DNA of 41,551 bases, from the NCBI GenBank assembly GCA_016209635.1, contig JACQWC010000129.1:1-41551 (forward strand), given 5' to 3'. Shown here piece by piece: positions 24,539-30,991 of this stretch. Within the stretch, counting starts at the first letter, position 1. Every line of letters starts with the position of its first letter. Under the pieces are notes generated by a model. It did no database searches. It saw only the letters and a list, made by a program, of their open reading frames with translations, and was not told the origin of the DNA. The stretch comes from Candidatus Rokuibacteriota bacterium. Lineage in GTDB: Bacteria > Methylomirabilota > Methylomirabilia > Rokubacteriales > CSP1-6. The translations under genes and the position numbers were made by a program.

Positions 24539-26122
24539 CTATGGCAGCCGGATCAGTCGCGCGAAGTCCGCGTCCACGGACCGGGCGACCTCGGCGAGCT
24601 GATCCGCCTCGAGATCCTCGTCGAGGATGAGCACGACGATGGCGCGGCCCCGCTTGGTCTTCCGCCCGACGTGCATCGAGGCGATGTTCACGTTCATCCG
24701 GCCGAGGGTCGTGCCGATCCTGCCGACCATGCCGGGCCGGTCCTCGTACGAGAGGACGAGGATGTACCCCTCCGGGGTGAATTCGATGTCGAGGTCGCGG
24801 AGGCGCACGATCCGCGGCTGACCGTCGAAGACGGTGCCGGCGATGACCTTCCGGCCCTCCCGAGTCTGGGTCGCGACGGTCAGCAGGCTCTTGTAACCGG
24901 AGGTCTCCTCCTCGCGCCGGATCGCCACGGCGACCCCGCGCTCCCGGGCCGCGAGATGCGCGTTGACGAGGTTCACCGGCCCGGCCATCACCGGGTCGAG
25001 GAGCCCCGCCACGACCGCCCGGGCGAGCAGCTCCTGGTCCTTCTCGGGGATGGCGCCGGCGAGCGTGACCTCGACGCTCGCCAGGTGCTCGGGATCGAGC
25101 TGCACGCAGAAGCGGCCGAGGCACTCCGCCAGGGCCAGGAACGGCCGCAGCTCGGCGACGGCGGTCGCGTCGCCGAGCGGGATGTTCACCGCGTGCTCGA
25201 CCAGCTCGCCGTCGCGGAACGCGACGAGCTGGCGCGCGACGTCGATGGCCACGTTGACCTGCGCCTCGCTCGAGTTCGCGCCGAGGTGTGGCGTGACGAC
25301 CACCCGGGGGTGCTGGATCAGGCGCCGGAGGAGGTCGCTCCGTGGCGGCTCCTCGCTCCAGACGTCGATCGCGGCGCCCGCCACGTGCCCGGACGTGAGC
25401 GCCGCCAGGAGATCGCCCTCGTGGATGATGCCGCCGCGCGCGCAGTTCACCAGCCGCACGCCGCGCTTCGTCGCGGCGAGCTCGCGCGCAGCGATCATAT
25501 TCTCGGTCTCGTCGTTGAGCGGCACGTGGACGGTGATCACGTCCGCGTGGCGGAGGAGCGTCTCGAAGTCGGTCAACCGGGCGCCCACGTCGCGCCCCCG
25601 GCTCTCGGGGATGTACGGGTCGTACGCGAGGACCTCCGCCCCGAAGGCCCGGACCCTCACGGCGACCCGCGAACCGACCTTGCCGAGCCCCACGACGCCC
25701 ACCGTCTTCCGGAACAGCTCCCCGCCGTAGATCGCGCGGTTCCACTCGAGGGACTTGAGCTGCGCGTGGGCCTCGGGGATGCGGCGGAGCAGCGCGAGGA
25801 GCATCCCGAGCGTGTGCTCGGCCGCCGACACGACGTTCCCGTGCGGGGCGTTGACCACCACGATCCCGCGGCGGGAGCAGGCGTCGACGTCGATGTTGTC
25901 GACGCCGACCCCCGCGCGCCCGATGATCCTGAGCCGGGGCGCGTGGTCGAGGAGGTCCCCGGTGACCTCGGTCGAGGAGCGGGTGATCAGCGCCTCGGCC
26001 TGGCCGATCCGCGCGCGCAGCGCCTCCCGCGAGGGCTTCAGCAGCTCCTCGACGTCGAACTTCCGCTCGCGGAGGTACGCGAGCCCCTCCGGCGCGATCG
26101 CGTCGACGACGAGGACTCGCAC
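24539..26122 (-). CDS. serA: D-3-phosphoglycerate dehydrogenase
   Basis: A 527-residue serine-biosynthesis enzyme of the long type, which oxidises 3-phosphoglycerate with NAD+. Rossmann motif GVVGLGKVGSRVA, catalytic NCARGGI, substrate loop and TPHLGANSSEAQ with the catalytic His; an ASB domain follows and the C-terminal 80 residues are an ACT regulatory domain (YILVLSYEDRPGMVGRIGTTLGRMNVNIASM), normally for serine feedback. It starts 3 bp after the SDR gene stop, so the two share a transcript. serB/serC are not present. Confidence 0.93.
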   Translation of the reverse strand: MRVLVVDAIAPEGLAYLRERKFDVEELLKPSREALRARIGQAEALITRSSTEVTGDLLDHAPRLRIIGRAGVGVDNIDVDACSRRGIVVVNAPHGNVVSAAEHTLGMLLALLRRIPEAHAQLKSLEWNRAIYGGELFRKTVGVVGLGKVGSRVAVRVRAFGAEVLAYDPYIPESRGRDVGARLTDFETLLRHADVITVHVPLNDETENMIAARELAATKRGVRLVNCARGGIIHEGDLLAALTSGHVAGAAIDVWSEEPPRSDLLRRLIQHPRVVVTPHLGANSSEAQVNVAIDVARQLVAFRDGELVEHAVNIPLGDATAVAELRPFLALAECLGRFCVQLDPEHLASVEVTLAGAIPEKDQELLARAVVAGLLDPVMAGPVNLVNAHLAARERGVAVAIRREEETSGYKSLLTVATQTREGRKVIAGTVFDGQPRIVRLRDLDIEFTPEGYILVLSYEDRPGMVGRIGTTLGRMNVNIASMHVGRKTKRGRAIVVLILDEDLEADQLAEVARSVDADFARLIRLP

Positions 26123-26125
26123 CGC

Positions 26126-26884
26126 TCAGCCCTGGATCGAGTAGCCGCCGTCCACCGGGATGGCGGTGCCCGTGACGAAGTCGGAGGCCGGGCTCGCGAG
26201 GAACGCCGCGATGCCCGCGAGGTCGTCGATCAGGCCCCAGCGCCCGGCGGGCGTGCGGCGGAGGACCGAGTCCTCGAGGCCCGGGATCTCGCGCCGCGCC
26301 TGGCGCGTGAGGGCCGTGTCGATCCAGCCGGGGAGGACGGCGTTCACCTGGATGTTGTCACGGGCCCAGGCCGCGGCCAGCGCCTTCGTGAGCTGGACGA
26401 GGCCGCCCTTGCTCGCCCCGTACGCCGGGACGAACGAGGCGCCGAAGATCGACATCATGGACCCGACGTTGATGATCTTGCCGCCGCCCCCGCCCTTCAT
26501 CACCGGGTAGGCGGCCCGCGCGCAGAGGAAGACGCTCGTGAGATTGGTGTCGAGGACCTGCCGCCACTCCGCGAGGGTGTACTCCTCCGGGCGCTTGCGG
26601 ATGTTGATCCCGGCGTTGTTCACGAGGATGTCGAGCCGGCCGCACCGCTCGACGGTGGCCCGGACGAGCGCCTCGACGGACGACTCGTCCGCCACGTCGA
26701 CCGCGAGGGCGAACGCCCCCGGCCCGAGCCGGGCCAGCTCCTCGACGGCCGCGCGCGACTTGGCCTGGTCGCGCGCGGCCACCACCACGCGCGCGCCCGC
26801 GGCCGCGAGGCCCCGGGCCATGCCGAGCCCGATGCCGCCGTTGCCACCGGTGACGACCGCTACCTTCTCCTTGAGATCGAACAC
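26126..26884 (-). CDS. Short-chain dehydrogenase/reductase (3-oxoacyl reductase-like)
   Basis: A 252-residue classical SDR. TGGNGGIGLGMA is the cofactor glycine motif, NNAG is present, the catalytic Ser lies in INVGSMMS, and YGASK gives the Tyr-Lys pair. C-terminus GTAIPVDGGYSIQG is typical. The GTG at 26884 was chosen because a GGGGAGG ribosome binding site lies upstream and VTGG begins at the proper distance. First gene of an operon with serA (3 bp gap). FabG-like or gluconate 5-dehydrogenase-like activity is possible. Confidence 0.83.
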   Translation of the reverse strand: MFDLKEKVAVVTGGNGGIGLGMARGLAAAGARVVVAARDQAKSRAAVEELARLGPGAFALAVDVADESSVEALVRATVERCGRLDILVNNAGINIRKRPEEYTLAEWRQVLDTNLTSVFLCARAAYPVMKGGGGGKIINVGSMMSIFGASFVPAYGASKGGLVQLTKALAAAWARDNIQVNAVLPGWIDTALTRQARREIPGLEDSVLRRTPAGRWGLIDDLAGIAAFLASPASDFVTGTAIPVDGGYSIQG

Positions 26885-27144
26885 CCTGTCACCTCCCCGA
26901 TCGCGGCTCTGCTTCCCCGCCATCTTACTGGAGCCTCGACAGAAAGTCCTTCGCGACGAGCCGGCTCCATCGTCCCGCGTGGGGTTCGTGGGAGCCTGCC
27001 CGCAGCCCACGTCTCCTTGCCCTCGCCCGTCATCCCGGTTTCTCGCGGTAGCGCGCCGGAAGCGGTCCGCATCGCTGGCTCTCGACCGAAGAAGGTAGAG
27101 ACGGGGGACCGTGCCGGCGGGCGCACCCGCACAAGGCCACCAAC
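26885..27144. other. Intergenic region, no gene seen
   Basis: A 260-bp gap between the SDR operon and the small membrane gene. No convincing reading frame, RNA gene or repeat was found. It probably holds the SDR-serA promoter at the low-coordinate side; its other side marks the end of the integron-like segment, and no attC site was recognised here. Confidence 0.4.
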
Positions 27145-27519
27145 TCATCGATACACCCAGAAGGTCAGAGCAGCGATGCTGAAGAAGACGATCCAAGAGA
27201 GGTGGCGCCCCCTCGAGCCGATCAGGGCGACCAGGCCGCTCACCACGAAGGTGGCTCCGATAACCGACCCAAGACGCCGCGGTTCCACCGCGCCCGGCAG
27301 GGCAAGAATACCTAGCAGCGCAGCAAAACCAAGGGCCGCCACAGAGGTGATGTGCCACGCCAGGCGCAAAGTGTCCTGGGTGAATCTCGTCCCGACGAAC
27401 AGCTTCGGCAGGTCGCCCCGTCGGAACAGCCGGATGAGGATATAGCGCTCGCCGAGATACGAATGCGCCGCAGCAAGCAGGATCGTGAGTATGGCTGCGG
27501 CGGCGAGTGCGGGATTCAT
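27145..27519 (-). CDS. Small integral membrane protein (possible integron cassette gene)
   Basis: A 124-residue protein with four hydrophobic segments (LAAAAILTILLAAAHS, ITSVAALGFAALLGI, VIGATFVVSGLVALIG and WIVFFSIAALTFWVY). I do not recognise the family. Its ATG lies some 40 bp after a GTTGGGC core-like heptamer (minus strand, near 27556) in a short gap after the M23 peptidase gene. It reads in the same direction as the other cassette-like genes up to 30253. Function unknown. Confidence 0.55.
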   Translation of the reverse strand: MNPALAAAAILTILLAAAHSYLGERYILIRLFRRGDLPKLFVGTRFTQDTLRLAWHITSVAALGFAALLGILALPGAVEPRRLGSVIGATFVVSGLVALIGSRGRHLSWIVFFSIAALTFWVYR

Positions 27520-27593
27520 GCCGCTCGCCTCATGCTCCGGCTCGGTCCACCCGTTCGTGTCGGCCCAACGCCACGGTGCGCGGCCACGGCGAG

Positions 27594-28376
27594 TCAGCAG
27601 CTCACTGGATATGTGAGCACCAGGCGATCCACGGGGTAAACCTTCGTCTCATCGAAACATGCGACAATCCGTGGGAGCGGGTCTTCGAGGGCGTTGATGT
27701 CGCGCCCTCTCTGCAGCTCCAGGTGCACATGCTCGAAGCCAGGCCACGCGCGCTGCCCCGATGTGCCGACCGCCCCGATCCGTTGGCCGCGCCTGACACG
27801 CTCGCCGACCCGAACGGCGATCTCGAAGAAGTGGCAATAGACCGTTCGGAGGCCGTGAGGATCATGGTCGATGACGACGATCAACCCGCACAAGTCCCGG
27901 TTATCACGGGCGACGGTGACGCGGCCGGCGGCGGCCGCCAGCACATCAGCGCCCATCCTGCCTGCGACGTCGACGCCGCGATGGGGACTCAGCCGCGGAT
28001 AGCCCTCTGCGCCCAGCCAGTCGCCAAAGCCCGTGTGAATTCGCGGCGTCCCCTCTGCCGGCGACGTCACCGCACGCACGAGATGCGCCAGCGGCAGAAG
28101 CACGAGAAACACCAGCGCCACGGCATTGACGGCGACCGGAATGAAGCGCAGCCGCCCTCCCATGCGGTGGCGCCGCACGAAATGAACGAGCGCGTTCACG
28201 AACGCCGACACGATCAGCGCGGCGCCAGCGGCGGCCAAGATCGGAAAGGTGACTCGTGGTACCCGCTGGGCGATCCACGGCGTGTGGGCACCCATGACCA
28301 CCAGTACAGCCATCGGCAAGCCCAGCCGCCCGATCCGTCCGCCCGTGAAGCGCCCGCGCGCTCTCGACGCTCGCAT
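27594..28376 (-). CDS. M23-family metallopeptidase with N-terminal membrane segments
   Basis: A 260-residue protein. Three hydrophobic segments occupy the first 100 residues; the C-terminal half is an M23/LytM-like domain: HRGVDVAG (first Zn ligands), GLIVVIDHDPHGLRTVYCHF, GQRIGAVGTSG and HVHLEL (last ligands). It is thus a membrane-anchored peptidoglycan endopeptidase. The His/Asp set appears complete. Its ATG is only 3 bp after the end of an attC-like palindrome (GTTAGCC), the classical position for a gene at the head of an integron cassette. Confidence 0.8.
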   Translation of the reverse strand: MRASRARGRFTGGRIGRLGLPMAVLVVMGAHTPWIAQRVPRVTFPILAAAGAALIVSAFVNALVHFVRRHRMGGRLRFIPVAVNAVALVFLVLLPLAHLVRAVTSPAEGTPRIHTGFGDWLGAEGYPRLSPHRGVDVAGRMGADVLAAAAGRVTVARDNRDLCGLIVVIDHDPHGLRTVYCHFFEIAVRVGERVRRGQRIGAVGTSGQRAWPGFEHVHLELQRGRDINALEDPLPRIVACFDETKVYPVDRLVLTYPVSC

Positions 28377-28379
28377 GGC

Positions 28380-28511
28380 GGCTAACGTTTGGTATCACGC
28401 GCGGCCGCAGGCCGTCGGTTGGATGGCGTAGTTCGAACGCTCACACATTGGCCGACTGCGCTGCCATCCGCGGCTGTACCGACAGCACCCGCACGGTGAG
28501 CGATGTTAGCG
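28380..28511 (-). repeat. attC-like site (about 130 bp, long form)
   Basis: Imperfect palindrome read on the minus strand: GCTAAC at the start and GTTAGCC at the end, with inner pairs TCAC/GTGA, GTGCGG/CCGCGC (one G-T), GTCGGT/ACCGAC and GGATGGC/GCCATCC. Length and bulged pairing resemble long attC sites such as the Vibrio VCR. The mazF stop codon lies in the first core site and the M23 start follows the last by 3 bp. Confidence 0.55.
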
Positions 28512-28856
28512 AGCCCGCTCTGGCTCGACGAGGGCGAGGATCTTGCCAACTGTCTCCTGCAGCACCTCCGCTGGCAGATTGCCGATGCGCCTCGCCTTTC
28601 GCACACGCCAGTCAAGGCTCTTGATCTGATCTGAGAGTATTGCTCCCTCGACACCAAGCCCTGGTGGCAGCAGCACTTCGAATGGATATCCCTTCACTTG
28701 AGAGGTGACTGGGCAGCATAGGGCCAACCCAACGCGGCGGTTGTACGAACTGGGGGAGATGACCACGGCGGGGCGATGGCCCGCCTGCTCGTGGCCCGCT
28801 TGGGGGTTGAACTGAAGCCAGATCACGTCCCCCCGCGCGGGCACGTATGCCGCCAC
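28506..28856 (-). CDS. mazF: MazF/PemK-family toxin, endoribonuclease
   Basis: A 116-residue toxin of the MazF/ChpBK family, which cleaves mRNA. Family traits: RGDVIWLQFNPQAGHEQAGHRPAVVISPSSYN at the start, ALCCPVTSQVKGYPFEV in the middle, and GAILSDQIKSLDWRVRKA near the end. The start GTG overlaps the mazE stop by 1 bp (TAGTG). Its own TAA lies inside the core of the attC-like site that follows. Toxin-antitoxin genes are frequent integron cassettes, where they are thought to stabilise the array. Confidence 0.9.
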   Translation of the reverse strand: MAAYVPARGDVIWLQFNPQAGHEQAGHRPAVVISPSSYNRRVGLALCCPVTSQVKGYPFEVLLPPGLGVEGAILSDQIKSLDWRVRKARRIGNLPAEVLQETVGKILALVEPERAR

Positions 28857-29098
28857 TACCAGAGCTCGCGGCCGACTGCTTTACCTGTCGAGACTTCGCC
28901 GTGCAGGTTCCGCCGGCTGACTTTACGAAGAAGCACGTTCAACGAATACTTGCGCACTCGGAGCGGGCGGACCAAGAGCCGACCATTGTCCACCGACAGA
29001 TCGACGGTGGCTCCCTCTTCCACCTGGGCCTCGACGGCGAAGGGCCGCGGAATCCGCAAGCCGAGGCTGTTACCCCACTTGAGAATCTTCGTTTGCAC
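28856..29098 (-). CDS. mazE: MazE-family antitoxin (AbrB/MazE fold)
   Basis: An 80-residue antitoxin with the swapped-hairpin DNA-binding N-terminus (QTKILKWGNSLGLRIPRPFAVEAQVEEGATVDLSV) and a C-terminal toxin-binding tail. The GTG at 29098 was chosen because a GGAGGAG ribosome binding site precedes it and the fold then begins at residue 1. It precedes mazF with a 1-bp overlap. Autoregulation of the mazEF promoter is the usual mode. Confidence 0.88.
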   Translation of the reverse strand: MQTKILKWGNSLGLRIPRPFAVEAQVEEGATVDLSVDNGRLLVRPLRVRKYSLNVLLRKVSRRNLHGEVSTGKAVGRELW

Positions 29099-29124
29099 AC
29101 GTCTCCTCCTAGCCGGATATACAA

Positions 29125-29153
29125 TGAGTACACACAGCAAGGTCCTCGGTCAA
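29125..29153 (-). promoter_or_regulatory. Candidate mazEF promoter
   Basis: On the minus strand TTGACC is followed 17 bp later by TACTCA, 26 bp upstream of the mazE start. The following TGTATATC gives an AT-rich alternative -10. The site lies inside the cassette-like unit, so the toxin-antitoxin pair would carry its own promoter. Confidence 0.45.
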
Positions 29154-29176
29154 GCGACGTTCGGCGATCGCAGTCT

Positions 29177-29247
29177 CGCTAACGTAGCGCTCAGCGGCCG
29201 GCTGCGAGCATCGCGAGCAGTCGGTCCGTTGCAGCGTCAAGTTCGGC
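29177..29247 (-). repeat. attC-like site (about 70 bp)
   Basis: On the minus strand: GCCGAAC (R''), ACGCTGC (L''), a paired arm AACGGACCGACTGC, a short loop, the matching arm GCAGCCGGCCGCT, GAGCGC (L') and GTTAGCG (R'). Box order, spacing and size are those of a standard integron attC. It follows the periplasmic binding protein gene by 25 bp and precedes mazEF. Confidence 0.65.
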
Positions 29248-29272
29248 GCCCGCTGTTCATCTTGCCAGGCCC

Positions 29273-30253
29273 TCACTCGAGAACCTGATCCGCCCGCAGC
29301 AGCAGGGTCGAAGGGACGGTGAGCCCGAGAGCCTTGGCGGTCTTGACGTTGATGCCGAGCCTCAACGTTGTCGGACGTTCCACCGGCACGTCGCCGGCAT
29401 CTGTGCCCTTGAGGATCTTGTCCACCATGCGTGCTGCCTGCCGCGCGATGTCGACATCGCTCGCCCCATACGTCAGCAAGGCATCGTGGGTACTCTGGGT
29501 CTGCGTGTGGAAGATAGTGGGAAGCCGCTTCGAGTTCGCCGCCCTAATCATCCTCTCGTAGTGGCCGGAAGTGACTCCACCGGGGATGCCGAGCAACGCA
29601 TCGGCCCCGTCCAGCCCCTTCAACCCACGGGTAATGTCCTCTGCGTTTTGGACCTCACGCTCCACCAGCGTGATTCCCAGCGCGTTGGCCGCCGCGCGGG
29701 CAGCAGCGACTCCCTGCCGAGGTGAGGCGTCACGCGCGTCATACAGGACGAGGACCCGCCGGACCCGCGGCGCCAGTTCACGGAGCAACTCCAATCGCTT
29801 GCCGGACAGTTCGGGATACTCGAACATCATCGCGGTCATGTTCCGTCCGGGACGGGCGAAACTCGCCACCAACCCCGCTGCGATAGGATCACCGGGTGTG
29901 ATGAAGACGATGGGGAGCTGCGGAGCAATCTCATGCGCGAGCCGCGCCAGAGCGGAGCCGATCACGAAGAGCACCGCGACACGTTGCCCGACGAGCGCGC
30001 GCACGGTGGCCCCTGCGCTCGCCTCATCCCCGCGCCGCGTGCGACCCTCGATGACCTGGATCGTGTCTTCCCGGTACCCCTGCTCCTGGAGTCCCTTTTT
30101 GAGCCCTGAGGCAATGTCCGAAAACCTCGGCCCATCGCCGGGCCCCAACAGCCCGATGCGTGCCGCTGGGCTCTGCGACCCGGCGGCGCGGGGCGCCAAG
30201 ACGATTGCGATGGCGAACAGAAGGGGGATGACTACGGGGCCCGGCATTCGCAT
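29273..30253 (-). CDS. ABC transporter periplasmic substrate-binding protein (TrpX/DUF534-like)
   Basis: A 326-residue exported protein with a signal peptide (VIPLLFAIAIVLAPRAAGSQ). The mature part has AARIGLLGPGDGPRFSD at its N-terminus, ELAPRVRRVLVLYDARD in the middle and TLRLGINVKTAKALGLTVPSTLLLRADQVLE at the C-terminus, the marks of the ABC_sub_bind (TrpX) family. No permease or ATPase gene is adjacent, so it is an orphan. An attC-like site follows its stop by about 25 bp, which makes it the first cassette-like unit next to the integrase fragments. Confidence 0.85.
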   Translation of the reverse strand: MRMPGPVVIPLLFAIAIVLAPRAAGSQSPAARIGLLGPGDGPRFSDIASGLKKGLQEQGYREDTIQVIEGRTRRGDEASAGATVRALVGQRVAVLFVIGSALARLAHEIAPQLPIVFITPGDPIAAGLVASFARPGRNMTAMMFEYPELSGKRLELLRELAPRVRRVLVLYDARDASPRQGVAAARAAANALGITLVEREVQNAEDITRGLKGLDGADALLGIPGGVTSGHYERMIRAANSKRLPTIFHTQTQSTHDALLTYGASDVDIARQAARMVDKILKGTDAGDVPVERPTTLRLGINVKTAKALGLTVPSTLLLRADQVLE

Positions 30254-30389
30254 CGTCGATCTCGAAACCCGCTACTTATCTCTACGCATGTGCGGCGAAC
30301 GTGAATTCGGCGGAACCACCGAGAAACTGTGACGCAGCGCGCTTCGCAGTGTAGCAAGACAGGAGGGCGCAGGAGCGACCGATGTCATC

Positions 30390-30415
30390 GATCCAGTGTT
30401 TCGAGCACTTGGATC
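30390..30415. repeat. Hairpin GATCCAGTG / CACTTGGATC
   Basis: A 9-bp stem with one bulged T and a 7-base loop lies between the integrase fragments and the first cassette-like gene, where an attI site would be expected. It may be a transcription or recombination element or chance. Confidence 0.35.
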
Positions 30416-30501
30416 ACTTCGCCTTGCCACAGCCGCCCGTGCTCTGCGGAACCGCCGAGTGCGACCAGACGACGCGTCAGACCAGGTGGCCGCCACGGGT
30501 T

Positions 30502-30573
30502 TCATACACCGAACATCCGGTCCGCAGGGCTACGGACCGCGCCGGGGCCCCGGTTCAGGACATGGGTGTAGAT
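30502..30573 (-). pseudogene. intI: Integron integrase fragment, C-terminus
   Basis: On the minus strand a short frame ends [20 protein letters not shown] and then stops at 30502. This matches the C-terminal part of IntI tyrosine recombinases ([11 protein letters not shown], with the nucleophile Tyr in IYTHV, and VRSPxD). No upstream catalytic Arg box continues in any frame. The upstream side abuts the N-terminal fragment on the other strand, so this is a broken, rearranged gene. Confidence 0.65.
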
Positions 30574-30687
30574 CACAGCCGGCGCACCGAGCAGGCCTAC
30601 GTCGCGTGGATCCGCCGTTACATCTTTTTCCACGGCAGGCGCCATCCTGCCGACATGGGCGCCGCTGAGATCACGCGTTTCTTGACG
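30574..30687 (+). pseudogene. intI: Integron integrase fragment, N-terminal SAM-like domain
   Basis: On the plus strand the frame reads [25 protein letters not shown] and [13 protein letters not shown], the N-terminal core-binding domain of IntI-type integrases (YSxRTEQAYVxWIxRFIxFHGxRHPxxMG). Homology ends after about 40 residues; what follows is not integrase-like. It starts at the base where the C-terminal fragment on the other strand begins its opposite run. Confidence 0.7.
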
Positions 30688-30991
30688 GGCGCGGATCGCA
30701 TCGCGGACGCGGTCGAGCAGGCGGGGCCTGGGCCCGCCAGGAGACCCGCCTGCCTCGCGGACGGCGAGGATCGGTCGATACCCGGCGCCGCTCGCATAGG
30801 ACCCAGGTGCGCCCGACCCCGAAAGAAACATTCCGGGCACTCCCTTCGCTTGTGACGCTGGAGTATAGCTTCCGCGCTCGTGGCCGACAAGGCTGGTTGT
30901 GCTGCATCTTGTCGGATACAGGCCTGCCACCGATCGCCGCCGTCGAGGGACCGAGAGTCATCAGCGCGACGGCGTGCGAGGCGCAAGTCGA
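30688..30991. other. Non-coding or decayed region after the integrase fragment
   Basis: About 300 bp between the integrase N-terminal fragment and the dnaE2 stop. No recognisable protein or RNA in six frames; the frame from the fragment continues to 30855 but without family similarity. It may be decayed integrase DNA plus the dnaE2 3' region. Confidence 0.4.

Noticed and set aside
24671..27445. Long plus-strand open frame over serA and the SDR
   Set aside because: High-GC antisense shadow; serA and the SDR on the other strand have full motif sets.
27594..27640. A third attC between the M23 gene and the small membrane gene
   Set aside because: GTTGGGC is present near 27556 but no inverse core or paired arms were found, so it is only mentioned as core-like.
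28425..28445. GTTCGAAC looks like a tRNA T-loop
   Set aside because: No acceptor stem, anticodon arm or CCA context can be built; it lies in the inner loop of the attC-like site.
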